Assembly: GCA_022572105.1 (NCBI GenBank)
Contig: JACZWN010000101.1
Location: 1-12,037 of the forward strand
Source: Pseudomonadota bacterium
GTDB taxonomy: Bacteria; Pseudomonadota; Alphaproteobacteria; Kiloniellales; J153
Length of the DNA: 12,037 nucleotides
Direction of reading: 5' to 3'
Shown: in pieces, positions 1-6,547 of the stretch
Layout of the letters: the number at the start of each line of letters is the position of its first letter
How positions within the stretch are numbered: position 1 is the first letter of the stretch
Notes under the pieces: model-generated
Told to the model about the DNA's origin: nothing
The model's input: only the letters and a program-made list of their open reading frames with translations
Database searches by the model: none
Position numbers and translations under genes: made by a program

Positions 1-71
1 GACCGAACCGGCGCGAGACGATAGACTTGGCGCCGAACCGAGTCGTCGTCGGGGAGCATGGGTGGCAGAGC

Positions 72-845
72 ATGGCAAGACACTTCGAGTCCCCCCGCTC
101 GATCCTGATCACCGGCGCCTCCAGCGGTATCGGCGAGGCCCTGGCCCGGGCCTACGCCGCGCCCGGCGTCGCCCTGGCGCTGACCGGCCGCGACCGGGCC
201 CGGCTGGCGGCCGTGGCCGAGTCCTGCCGGGCGATGGGTGCGGTGGTACGCGCCGAGGCTCTCGACGTCCGCGCGCGCGAACGCCTGGCCGCCTGGATCA
301 CCGAGGCCGACGGCGCGGCGCCGCTCGACCTGGCGATCGCCAACGCCGGCGTCTCGGCCGGTACCGGCGGCGGCGCGGAGACCGCGGAGCAGGCGCGGCG
401 CATCCTCGACACCAACCTCGGCGGCGTGATCGACACGGTCCTGCCCGCGGTCGAGCTCATGCGCCCGCGCGGCCATGGCCAGATCGCGATCATGGCCTCG
501 CTCGCCGCCTTCCGGGGCTTTCCCGGCGCGCCCGCCTATTGCGCCGGCAAGGCGGCGGTGCGGGTCTGGGGCGAGGCGTTGCGCGGCGAACTGCACGAGG
601 CCGGCATCGGCGTCAGCGTGATCTGTCCCGGCTACGTGAAAAGCCGCATGACCGCGGCCAACGAATTCCCCATGCCGCTCCTGATGGAGGCCGATCGGGC
701 GGCCCGGATCATCCGCCGCGGCCTGGCCCGGAACCGGCCGCGCATCGCCTTCCCGTGGCGCCTCTATGCCGCGGTCTGGCTGATCTCGGCGCTCCCGCCG
801 AGCCTCACCGACCCCCTGCTCCGGCGCCTGCCGAAGAAAACGTGA
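72..845 (+). CDS. Short-chain dehydrogenase/reductase (SDR), classical type
   Basis: NAD(P)-dependent oxidoreductase of the classical SDR family, 257 aa from the ATG at 72; the substrate cannot be read from sequence. The Rossmann cofactor motif TGASSGIG is at residues 14-21, the NAG motif at 91-93, and the catalytic set is N115, S143, Y156 and K160 (YCAGK). The PG motif after the active site is present (CPGYV, 185-189). The C-terminus from about 228 (FPWRLYAAVWLISALPP) is hydrophobic and aromatic, which suggests membrane association; that is inference. An in-frame TTG at 27 would add 15 residues with no family resemblance, so the ATG directly before the Rossmann fold is preferred, although its ribosome binding site is weak. 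The gene converges on mltG, with 12 bp between the stops and no obvious terminator hairpin. In many relatives yicC-gmk follows mltG; here this SDR stands at that place. Confidence 0.88.
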   Translation: MARHFESPRSILITGASSGIGEALARAYAAPGVALALTGRDRARLAAVAESCRAMGAVVRAEALDVRARERLAAWITEADGAAPLDLAIANAGVSAGTGGGAETAEQARRILDTNLGGVIDTVLPAVELMRPRGHGQIAIMASLAAFRGFPGAPAYCAGKAAVRVWGEALRGELHEAGIGVSVICPGYVKSRMTAANEFPMPLLMEADRAARIIRRGLARNRPRIAFPWRLYAAVWLISALPPSLTDPLLRRLPKKT

Positions 846-857
846 TGTGCGGGTTCT

Positions 858-1838
858 TTAGTTGTTCTGCTTCTTGATCTTGCGCCACTTGGCGACGTTG
901 CGGTTGTGCTCGGCCAGGGTCTTGGCGAAGGCGTGCCCGCCGCTGCCGTCGGCGACAAAATAGAGGTAGGCGGTGTTGGCCGGGTTGAGCACGGCCTCGA
1001 GCGCGGCGCGCCCCGGGTTGGCGATCGGACCGGACGGCAGGCCGTCGATGAGGTAGGTGTTGTAGGGGCTCGGCGTCTGTAGGTCCTTGCGGATCAGCGC
1101 CCGGCCGAGCGGCCCCTTGCCGCCGGTCAGGCCGTAGACGACGGTGGGATCGGACTGCAGGCGCATGCCTTTCTTGAGCCGGTTGACGAATACCGAGGCG
1201 ACCAGTGGGCGCTCGCCGACGACGCCGGTCTCCTTCTCGACGATGGAGGCGAGGACCACGGCCTCCTCCGGGGTCGCGATGGGCAGGCCCGGCGCGCGTC
1301 CGGGCCAGAGCTCGGTCAGGGTCTCGTCGAGGGCGCGGCCCATGCGCTTGACCAGATCGGCGCGCGTGTCGCCGCGGGCGTAGTGATAGGTTTCGGGCAG
1401 CAGCGAGCCTTCCGCGGGCTCCGCCCCGACCGCGCCCTCCAGCGCCTCGGCCTTTGCGATCAGCGCGACGATCTCGAAACTGGTCAGGCCTTCGGCGAGC
1501 GTCAGGCGCCGGACCACGGTGCGCCCGCTGGTCAACAACTCGACGGCGCCCTGCATGGAAAGCGCCGCGGGAAACAGGTACTCGCCGGCCCGCAGGTCGC
1601 GGGCCGCGCCGAACGCGTGCACGCCCAGGCGAAAGACGAGAGCATCGTCGATCACCCCGGCCCGTTCGAGGCGCCCGGCGATGGCGTCCAGCCCCGAGCC
1701 TTGCGGAATGTAGACCACGGTATCGGCGGTGAGCGGTCCGGCCCGCTCCAGGCGATCGAGGCCGTAGAACGCCAACAGCCCGGCCACGACCAGCAACGCC
1801 GAAGCGGCGATCGCAACCAGGCCGGCGAGCCGCCGCAC
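858..1838 (-). CDS. mltG: Endolytic murein transglycosylase MltG (YceG-like)
   Basis: Inner-membrane lytic transglycosylase that cleaves nascent peptidoglycan strands and is thought to set glycan chain length. The 326-aa product has a short cytoplasmic N-terminus, one membrane segment at about residues 5-25, then a periplasmic domain. The family signature ASIVEKETG (197-205) contains the conserved catalytic Glu (E201). It is followed by ASVFVNRL and GMRLQSDPTVVYG (224-236), and by SPYNTYLIDGLPSGPIANPG (257-276); all are characteristic of YceG/MltG. The start is a GTG, 12 bp after the fabF stop, preceded by an AGGCGGA ribosome binding site with a 7-nt spacer. It is the last gene of the fab cluster and is probably cotranscribed with it. 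Length is normal for the family and no key residue is missing. Confidence 0.96.
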   Translation of the reverse strand: MRRLAGLVAIAASALLVVAGLLAFYGLDRLERAGPLTADTVVYIPQGSGLDAIAGRLERAGVIDDALVFRLGVHAFGAARDLRAGEYLFPAALSMQGAVELLTSGRTVVRRLTLAEGLTSFEIVALIAKAEALEGAVGAEPAEGSLLPETYHYARGDTRADLVKRMGRALDETLTELWPGRAPGLPIATPEEAVVLASIVEKETGVVGERPLVASVFVNRLKKGMRLQSDPTVVYGLTGGKGPLGRALIRKDLQTPSPYNTYLIDGLPSGPIANPGRAALEAVLNPANTAYLYFVADGSGGHAFAKTLAEHNRNVAKWRKIKKQNN

Positions 1839-1850
1839 GGCCCGTTCCGC

Positions 1851-3116
1851 CTAACCGTAGCGGGCGAGCACCAAACTCGCGTTCGTGCCGCCGAAACCGA
1901 AGGAGTTGCAAAGCGCCACGTCGACCCGCCGTTCCTTGGCCCGGTGCGGAACCAGATCGACGGCGTCGCTGCCGGGAGAGGGATTGTCCAGGTTGAGCGT
2001 GGGCGGCACCACATTGTCGTTGATGGCACGGATCGAGAAGATCGCCTCGACCGCCCCCGCCGCGCCCAGGAGATGACCGATCGCCGATTTGGTCGAGGAC
2101 ATGCTGAGCTTGCCGGCGTGCGCACCGAACAGCTTCACGACCGCGCGCAACTCGATCATGTCGCCGAGCGGCGTCGAGGTGCCGTGCGCGTTGATGTAAT
2201 CGATCTTGGAGGGGTCCAGCTTGGCCCGCTTGAGCGCCGCGGACATGGCGCGGATGGCCCCCCTACCGTCCTTGGCCGGTGCGGTTATGTGATGGGCGTC
2301 CCCCGACATGCCGTAGCCGATGACCTCGGCGTAGATCCTGGCGCCGCGCTTCTTGGCGTGCTCCAGCTCCTCGAGCACGACGACGCCCGCGCCCTCGCCC
2401 ATGACGAAGCCGTCGCGGTCCTCGTCCCAGGGCCGCGAGGCCTTCTCCGGGGTATCGTTGAAGTGGACGGAAAGCGCGCGCGAGGCGGCGAACCCGGCCA
2501 TGCCGAGCCGGCACACCGCGGCCTCGGCGCCGCCGGCGATCATGACGTCGGCGTCGTCGAGCGCGATCAGCCGGGTCGCGTCACCGATGGCGTGCGTGCC
2601 CGTCGAGCAAGCCGTCACCACGGAGTGGTTCGGCCCCTGGAAGCCGTAGCGGATCGCGACGTGCCCGGAAATCAGGTTGATGATCGCGGCCGGGATGAAG
2701 AACGGCGACAGGCGCCGGGGTCCACGCTCGTGCACCGTTAGGGCGGCGTCGGCGATGGTCTGCAGCCCGCCGATGCCCGAGCCGATCATGACGCCGGTGC
2801 GCTCGAGGCTCTCCTCGTCATCGGGCCGCCATTCGGCGTCCGCAACCGCCTGATCGGCGGCGGCCAGCCCAAAAACGATGAACGGATCCGTCCGGCGCCG
2901 TTCCTGCGGCGTGACGTGGTCGTCGAGATCGAAGTAGCCTTCGGCGGTCTTGCCGTGCGGCACCTGCCCGGCGATCTTCGAGGGCAGGTCGGTGGTGTCG
3001 AAGCCTTGGATCGCGCGCAGACCCGAGCGGCCGTCGATCAGACGCCGCCACACCGGCTCGACCCCGCTACCCAAGGGAGTGACCAATCCGAGGCCGGTGA
3101 CGACGACCCGTCTCAT
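1851..3116 (-). CDS. fabF: 3-oxoacyl-[acyl-carrier-protein] synthase II (KAS II)
   Basis: Condensing enzyme that elongates acyl-ACP with malonyl-ACP in cytoplasmic type II fatty acid synthesis. The 421-aa thiolase-fold protein has the nucleophile C170 in VVTACSTGTHAIG, H311 in NAHGTSTPLGD, and K343/H348 in STKSAIGHLLGAAGA, giving the full Cys-His-His triad. The glycine-rich end NSFGFGGTNAS (404-414) is intact. It begins at ATG 3116, 51 bp after acpP, with no strong Shine-Dalgarno sequence, and mltG follows 12 bp after its stop. Coupling with acpP fits its use of acyl-ACP. FabF is favoured over FabB by sequence character (MRRVVVTGLGLVTPLG start, length) and by the position next to acpP. Confidence 0.97.
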   Translation of the reverse strand: MRRVVVTGLGLVTPLGSGVEPVWRRLIDGRSGLRAIQGFDTTDLPSKIAGQVPHGKTAEGYFDLDDHVTPQERRRTDPFIVFGLAAADQAVADAEWRPDDEESLERTGVMIGSGIGGLQTIADAALTVHERGPRRLSPFFIPAAIINLISGHVAIRYGFQGPNHSVVTACSTGTHAIGDATRLIALDDADVMIAGGAEAAVCRLGMAGFAASRALSVHFNDTPEKASRPWDEDRDGFVMGEGAGVVVLEELEHAKKRGARIYAEVIGYGMSGDAHHITAPAKDGRGAIRAMSAALKRAKLDPSKIDYINAHGTSTPLGDMIELRAVVKLFGAHAGKLSMSSTKSAIGHLLGAAGAVEAIFSIRAINDNVVPPTLNLDNPSPGSDAVDLVPHRAKERRVDVALCNSFGFGGTNASLVLARYG

Positions 3117-3167
3117 GACATCTGAACGATTGCCGCGGCGTCCAAGGACGTCCGTCGGAATCGATGA

Positions 3168-3404
3168 TCAGGCGTTCTGTTGGATGAAATCGACCGCGTC
3201 CTTGACGGTCACGATCTTCTCGGCGGCGTCGTCGGGGATTTCGCAGCCGAACTCCTCCTCGAAGGCCATGACCAGTTCGACGGTGTCGAGACTATCGGCG
3301 CCCAGGTCGTCGATGAAGCTCGCCCCCTCCGTAACCTTGGCCTCGTCGACCCCCAAATGCTCGACGACTATCTTTTTGACGCGATCCGCGATGTCGTTGC
3401 TCAT
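3168..3404 (-). CDS. acpP: Acyl carrier protein
   Basis: Small acidic carrier, 78 aa, that holds growing acyl chains on a 4'-phosphopantetheine arm. The attachment site is S38 in DDLGADSLDTVELVMAFE, the canonical DSL motif at the start of helix II. The protein is strongly acidic, as expected (EEEFGCEIPDDAAEKI). It starts at ATG 3404 with GAGG 8 nt upstream. It sits between fabG and fabF as in most proteobacteria. A 160-bp gap separates it from fabG and contains a promoter candidate, consistent with the need for much more AcpP than enzyme. Confidence 0.98.
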   Translation of the reverse strand: MSNDIADRVKKIVVEHLGVDEAKVTEGASFIDDLGADSLDTVELVMAFEEEFGCEIPDDAAEKIVTVKDAVDFIQQNA

Positions 3405-3497
3405 TGCCCAAACCTCAAAAGTAGCTGGCCCTTCTTAACCTGGGAGTTCAGGACGTTACCGGATCCCCCCTCGCCCCCTGCCCGCGCGGGGCGCCGC

Positions 3498-3526
3498 CTC
3501 ATATCATGTCCATCCGTAATTGCCAA
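3498..3526 (-). promoter_or_regulatory. Candidate sigma-70 promoter for acpP
   Basis: On the minus strand, TTGGCA (3526-3521; 5 of 6 to consensus) is followed after exactly 17 bp by TATGAG (3503-3498; 4 of 6), which is preceded by TGA and so forms an extended -10 (TGn). Transcription would start near 3491, giving a leader of about 87 nt before acpP. It lies in the 160-bp fabG-acpP gap. Inferred from sequence only. Confidence 0.45.
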
Positions 3527-3564
3527 CGCCCGCCGTCACCTCTCGAAAGGCGCGCCGACAGGCG

Positions 3565-4302
3565 CTATATCATGGCCATTCCCCCGTTCACATGCAAGGT
3601 CTGGCCGGTCACGTAGCACGCCTCCTCGCTGGCCAGAAAGACGACGCAGGCCGCCACATCCTCGGGCGAACCCAAACGCCCCACCGGAACCGCGCCCAGA
3701 AGCTTCTCGTGTTGCTGCTCGCTGAGCGCGTCGGTCATGGCGGTTTCGATGAGGCCGGGCGCCACGCAGTTGACCGTGATGCCGCGCGAGGCGACCTCCT
3801 GGGCGAGCGCCTTGGACATGCCGATCATGCCGGCCTTGGACGCGGCGTAGTTCGCTTGGCCGGGATTGCCGGTCACCGCGACGATCGAGGTGATGCCGAC
3901 GATCCGGCCCCAGCGCCGCTTCATCATGCCGCGCAGACACGCCCGGACCAGGCGAAAGCCGGCCGTCAAGTTGACCTCCAGGACCTCGCTCCATTGCGCG
4001 TCCTTCATGCGCATGGCCAGGTTGTCGCGAGTCAGCCCGGCGTTGTTGACCAGGATGTCCAGGCCGCCGAGCGCCGCCTCGGCCTGGCCCGGCAGGGCGG
4101 CACAGGCCTCCGGGTCGGACAGATTGCACGGCAGGACATGGCTCCGCTCGCCGAGCCCGGCGGCAAGGCTTTCGAGCGCCTCGACCCGCGTGCCGCTCAA
4201 GCCCAGCGTCGCCCCTTGGGCGTGCAGGGCGCGCGCGATCGCGCCGCCGATGCCGCCCGAGGCGCCGGTCACGAGCGCGCATTTTCCGGAAAGGTCGAAC
4301 AT
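3565..4302 (-). CDS. fabG: 3-oxoacyl-[acyl-carrier-protein] reductase
   Basis: NADPH-dependent SDR that reduces beta-ketoacyl-ACP to beta-hydroxyacyl-ACP in fatty acid elongation. The protein is 245 aa, the usual FabG length. It shows TGASGGIG (12-19), NNAG (86-89), and the catalytic residues N111, S139, Y152 and K156 (YAASK). The C-terminus VTGQTLHVNGGMAMI is the FabG hallmark. The start ATG has a strong GGAGGG ribosome binding site 6 nt upstream. It lies 49 bp after fabD and is surely read with it. Compared with the SDR at 72-845 it lacks a hydrophobic tail, and its context fixes the assignment. Confidence 0.97.
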   Translation of the reverse strand: MFDLSGKCALVTGASGGIGGAIARALHAQGATLGLSGTRVEALESLAAGLGERSHVLPCNLSDPEACAALPGQAEAALGGLDILVNNAGLTRDNLAMRMKDAQWSEVLEVNLTAGFRLVRACLRGMMKRRWGRIVGITSIVAVTGNPGQANYAASKAGMIGMSKALAQEVASRGITVNCVAPGLIETAMTDALSEQQHEKLLGAVPVGRLGSPEDVAACVVFLASEEACYVTGQTLHVNGGMAMI

Positions 4303-4351
4303 CTTGGTCCCTCCGCTAGACGGATGGTAGACCGATGGCGCCGCGCGCCGA

Positions 4352-5293
4352 TTAAAGCACCTTGACCAGTTCCTCGATCTCGTCCGGCGTGCCGGCGGCC
4401 ACGGCCTTCAGCTCCCGGTCGATGCGCCGGATCAGGCCGCCGAGCACCTTGCCGGCGCCCAGCTCGATCAGGGTCTCGACGCCCTCCTCCTTCATGCGCA
4501 GCACCGACTCGCGCCAGCGCACCATGGCCGTGACCTGCTGCACCAGGAGGCTGCGGATGGTTTCGGGGTCCGCGACCGGGGCGGCGGTCACGTTGGCGAC
4601 CAGCGCCAGGCTGGGCGGCGGCATGGTCACCTCGGCCAGCGCCTCGGCCATGACGTCGGCGGCCGGCGCCATGAGCGGGCAGTGGAAGGGGGCGCTCACG
4701 GGAAGCATCACGGCGCGCCTGGCGCCCTTGTCGGCCGCGATCTCGACCGCGCGCTCGACCGCGCTCCGGTGCCCGCTGAGCACGACCTGGCCCGGCGCGT
4801 TGTCGTTGGCCGGGACGCAGACCTCGCCCTGGGCCGCCGCTTCCGCGACTCGGCTTGCGGCCTCCAGATCAAGGCCGATGAGCGCCGCCATGGCGCCCTC
4901 GCCCACGGGCACCGCCTCCTGCATGGCCCGGCCGCGGCGCTTGACCAGGCGCACGGCGTCGGCGACCGAGAGCGCGCCGGTGGCGCCCAAGGCCGAGTAC
5001 TCGCCCATCGAGTGGCCGGCCACGAAGTGGGCCTTGTCGGCCAGGCGGAACCCACCGTCCCGCTCGAGCACCCGCACCACGGCCAAGCTGACCGCCACGA
5101 TCGCCGGCTGGGCGTTCTCGGTCAGGGTCAGCTCCTCCCCCGGCCCCTCGAACATGAGCCTCGAAAGGCGCTGCGAGAGCGCGTCGTCGACCTCCTCGAA
5201 GACCTCCCGGGCGGTCGGGAAGGCCGCAGCGAGATCGGCGCCCATGCCGACCGCCTGCGAGGCCTGTCCGGGAAACACGAAAGCCCGGCTCAT
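4352..5293 (-). CDS. fabD: Malonyl-CoA:ACP transacylase
   Basis: Transfers malonyl from CoA to AcpP and so supplies the extender unit for FabF. The 313-aa protein has the N-terminal FPGQASQAVGMG (7-18) with the oxyanion-hole Gln (Q10), the nucleophile S95 in GHSMGEYSAL (93-102), R120 in the KRRGRAMQ stretch that binds the malonyl carboxylate, and H204 in SAPFHCPLM as catalytic base. Length and motifs are normal. ATG 5293 is preceded by GGAGAG with a 5-nt spacer. It is the first gene of the minus-strand fab cluster and is divergent from rpsF across a 270-bp region. Confidence 0.97.
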   Translation of the reverse strand: MSRAFVFPGQASQAVGMGADLAAAFPTAREVFEEVDDALSQRLSRLMFEGPGEELTLTENAQPAIVAVSLAVVRVLERDGGFRLADKAHFVAGHSMGEYSALGATGALSVADAVRLVKRRGRAMQEAVPVGEGAMAALIGLDLEAASRVAEAAAQGEVCVPANDNAPGQVVLSGHRSAVERAVEIAADKGARRAVMLPVSAPFHCPLMAPAADVMAEALAEVTMPPPSLALVANVTAAPVADPETIRSLLVQQVTAMVRWRESVLRMKEEGVETLIELGAGKVLGGLIRRIDRELKAVAAGTPDEIEELVKVL

Positions 5294-5343
5294 TTCCGCT
5301 CTCCGCTTTGCTGGGTGCCCCCAACGTCCATCAAAGGCGGCCC

Positions 5344-5372
5344 AGAGAACCCGCGTGAGGGCGTCCTGTCAA
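5344..5372 (-). promoter_or_regulatory. Possible fabD promoter (weak)
   Basis: A perfect minus-strand TTGACA (5372-5367) lies 73 bp upstream of the fabD start, in the right orientation. The hexamer at the 17-bp spacing (TTCTCT, 5349-5344) matches the consensus -10 poorly, so only the -35 box is convincing. No better pair was found in the 5294-5390 stretch. Confidence 0.25.
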
Positions 5373-5390
5373 GCGCCCGGCTCGGCCGTC

Positions 5391-5418
5391 TTGCGCCGGC
5401 CGGGGTTTGGTGTATAGT
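5391..5418 (+). promoter_or_regulatory. Promoter of the rpsF-rpsR-rplI operon
   Basis: TTGCGC (5391-5396), a 16-bp spacer, then TATAGT (5413-5418; 5 of 6 to consensus). The following GC-rich start region puts +1 near 5425 and the leader at about 139 nt before rpsF. Orientation, position and the lack of a better pair downstream support it. The perfect TTGACA at 5444-5449 has no -10 at a usable distance. Confidence 0.6.
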
Positions 5419-5458
5419 CCCGCGCCTTACGGCCAGCGCGCCGTTGACATAGCTCCTT

Positions 5459-5535
5459 GCCGGCGTCCCGCCTATAACGGAATAACGCCGGCTAGGGCCG
5501 GATCGGCTCGACGTGGGATACGTCAGCTCCGGCCC
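5459..5535 (+). promoter_or_regulatory. Structured rpsF leader, probable S6:S18 autoregulatory site
   Basis: Two stem-loops lie between the promoter and the rpsF ribosome binding site. Hairpin A pairs GCCGGCGT (5459-5466) with ACGCCGGC (5485-5492), a perfect 8-bp stem around 18 nt that include CCG (5468-5470) and could form a small inner CCG/CGG stem. Hairpin B pairs GGGCCGGA (5495-5502) with TCCGGCCC (5528-5535), then GCT/AGC (5506-5508 with 5525-5527), then GACGT/ACGTC (5510-5514 with 5520-5524), closing on a GGGAT loop. This gives 16 bp with two bulges on the 5' side. Neither hairpin has a T tract, so they are not terminators. Rfam describes a leader motif, CCG in a bulge flanked by a stem and a hairpin, bound by the S6:S18 complex in many phyla. 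The position fits that role; the exact fold is unproven. Confidence 0.5.
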
Positions 5536-5563
5536 CGGAACAGCCAGAGGGAGTACGCAACCC

Positions 5564-6274
5564 ATGCCTCTCTACGAGTGCGTCTTCATCGCACGCCAAG
5601 ACATCTCGTCCAACCAGGTCGAAGGACTGGTCGGCCAGTTCACCGGCATCATCGAGGAAAACGGCGGCCGGGTCGCCAAGACCGAGATGTGGGGCCTGAG
5701 GAACCTGGCCTACCGGATCAACAAGAACCGCAAGGGACACTACGCCCTGCTCAACCTCGACGCGCCGGCGGTGGCCATCCACGAGATGGAGCGGAACATG
5801 CGGATCAACGAGGACGTGATCCGCTACCTGACGATCCGGGTGGACGAGCTCGAGGAGGGCCCGTCGATCGTCTTACAGTCCAAGCACAGCCGCGACGATC
5901 GCGGCGGGCGCGGCGGGCGCGGTGGATTCCGTGGCGACCGGGGCGGCGACCGGGGCGGCGACCGGGGCGGCGGCCGGGGCGATGGGCACGGCAGGCATGG
6001 CGACGGCCCGAGAGCGTCCGGGGAGCCGAGAGGTGACGGCGAGAAAAAGGATAAGAGAGACGTAGGGAAAGACGAGACGCCGAAGGCCGAGGCTGGCGCG
6101 AAGCCGGAGGAAGAGATCAAGGCCAAGGCCGAGGCGGCTCCCGAGGAAAAGGCCAAGGCGAAGTCGGACGAAAAGACGAAGGCGAAGCCGGAGGAAGCGA
6201 CCGAGGCCAAGGCCGAGGCGGCGCCGGAGGAGAAGACGAAGGCGAAGTCGGACGAAAAGGAGTCGGGCGAATGA
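5564..6274 (+). CDS. rpsF: 30S ribosomal protein bS6 with a long low-complexity C-terminal extension
   Basis: Small-subunit protein that binds the central domain of 16S rRNA as a heterodimer with S18. The conserved ferredoxin-like core fills about residues 1-100 (MPLYECVFIARQDIS start, GLRNLAYRINKNRKGHY at 44-60, IRYLTIRVDE at 86-95). The protein is 236 aa, while typical S6 is about 95-150. The extra part has an Arg/Gly/Asp block with RGG-like repeats (110-148), a linker (149-180), and a Lys/Ala/Glu/Pro block with a 19-residue unit repeated twice (186-204 and 214-232). The tail is in frame, ends at the stop that overlaps rpsR, and is predicted to be disordered. The start is ATG 5564, with AGAGGGAG 10 nt upstream. 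An in-frame GTG at 5513 lies inside leader hairpin B and is rejected. Confidence 0.95.
   Translation: MPLYECVFIARQDISSNQVEGLVGQFTGIIEENGGRVAKTEMWGLRNLAYRINKNRKGHYALLNLDAPAVAIHEMERNMRINEDVIRYLTIRVDELEEGPSIVLQSKHSRDDRGGRGGRGGFRGDRGGDRGGDRGGGRGDGHGRHGDGPRASGEPRGDGEKKDKRDVGKDETPKAEAGAKPEEEIKAKAEAAPEEKAKAKSDEKTKAKPEEATEAKAEAAPEEKTKAKSDEKESGE
5933..5980 (+). repeat. 12-bp tandem repeat, four copies, inside rpsF
   Basis: The unit GGCGACCGGGGC occurs three times without change (5933-5944, 5945-5956, 5957-5968) and a fourth time with one A-to-G change (5969-5980). Each unit encodes a Gly-Asp-Arg-Gly type step in the Arg/Gly-rich part of the S6 tail. The period is a multiple of three, so copy-number changes would keep the frame. 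Confidence 0.9.
6119..6259 (+). repeat. 84-bp-period duplication in the rpsF tail
   Basis: Two copies of a 57-bp segment, 6119-6175 and 6203-6259, begin 84 bp apart and encode nearly identical 19-residue units built on KAEAAPEEK.KAKSDEK. They differ at two residues (K186/E214 and A197/T225). Between them lies TKAKPEEAT. This looks like an internal duplication within the Lys/Glu-rich block. Confidence 0.85.
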
Positions 6275-6528
6275 CTATCAGGATCGTCAGCAAGGGTGTG
6301 GGCACGCGCCGTCCGTTCTTCCGGCGCCGCAAGACCTGCCCGTTTTCCGGACCGAACGGGCAAAAGATCGACTACAAGGACGTGCGCACCCTGCAACGCT
6401 TCATCTCCGAGCGCGGCAAGATGGTGCCGAGCCGCATCACCGCGGTATCGACCAAGAAGCAGCGCGAGCTCGCGCGGGCGATCAAGCGGGCGCGCTTTCT
6501 GGCGCTCCTGCCCTACATCGTCCGCTAA
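6271..6528 (+). CDS. rpsR: 30S ribosomal protein bS18
   Basis: Small-subunit platform protein, partner of S6. The 85-aa product has the family core RPFFRRRKTCPFSGP (14-28), KIDYKDVRTLQRFISERGK (32-50) and VPSRITAVSTKKQRELARAI (52-71), ending RARFLALLPYIVR. Its ATG overlaps the rpsF stop (ATGA, 4 bp). The AAGGAG ribosome binding site (about 6257-6262) sits inside the last rpsF codons, so the two are probably translationally coupled, which fits equal production of a heterodimer. The N-terminal MTIRIVSKGVGT is somewhat longer than usual. An in-frame GTG at 6298 exists but has no better ribosome binding site. Confidence 0.97.
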   Translation: MTIRIVSKGVGTRRPFFRRRKTCPFSGPNGQKIDYKDVRTLQRFISERGKMVPSRITAVSTKKQRELARAIKRARFLALLPYIVR

Positions 6529-6547
6529 CGGTAAGGAGGACGCCAGG

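Noticed and set aside
1..24. End of a possible upstream plus-strand gene (seven codons then TAG at 22-24)
   Set aside because: The frame is open from the window edge, but 21 coding bases cannot be distinguished from chance.
27..71. TTG start at 27 for the SDR gene
   Set aside because: The 15 added residues do not resemble SDR N-termini, and ATG 72 sits at the usual distance before the Rossmann motif.
1383..2741. Long plus-strand open frame (452 codons) opposite mltG and fabF
   Set aside because: It is antisense to two well-supported genes, crosses their junction, shows no recognisable domain and is rich in Arg/Gly/His, as expected from the shadow frame of high-GC genes.
3520..5417. Plus-strand open frames of 281 and 351 codons opposite fabG and fabD
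   Set aside because: Both are shadows of intact FabG and FabD on the other strand, with low-complexity Ser/Arg/Ala composition and no ribosome binding site.
5444..5478. Perfect TTGACA (5444-5449) and TATAAC (5473-5478) as an rpsF promoter
   Set aside because: The spacing is 23 bp, too long for sigma-70, and TATAAC lies in the loop of leader hairpin A. The pair at 5391-5418 is better.
5513..5563. In-frame GTG start extending rpsF by 17 codons
   Set aside because: The GTG lies inside leader hairpin B, the extension is not S6-like, and ATG 5564 has a proper Shine-Dalgarno sequence and the canonical start MPLYE.
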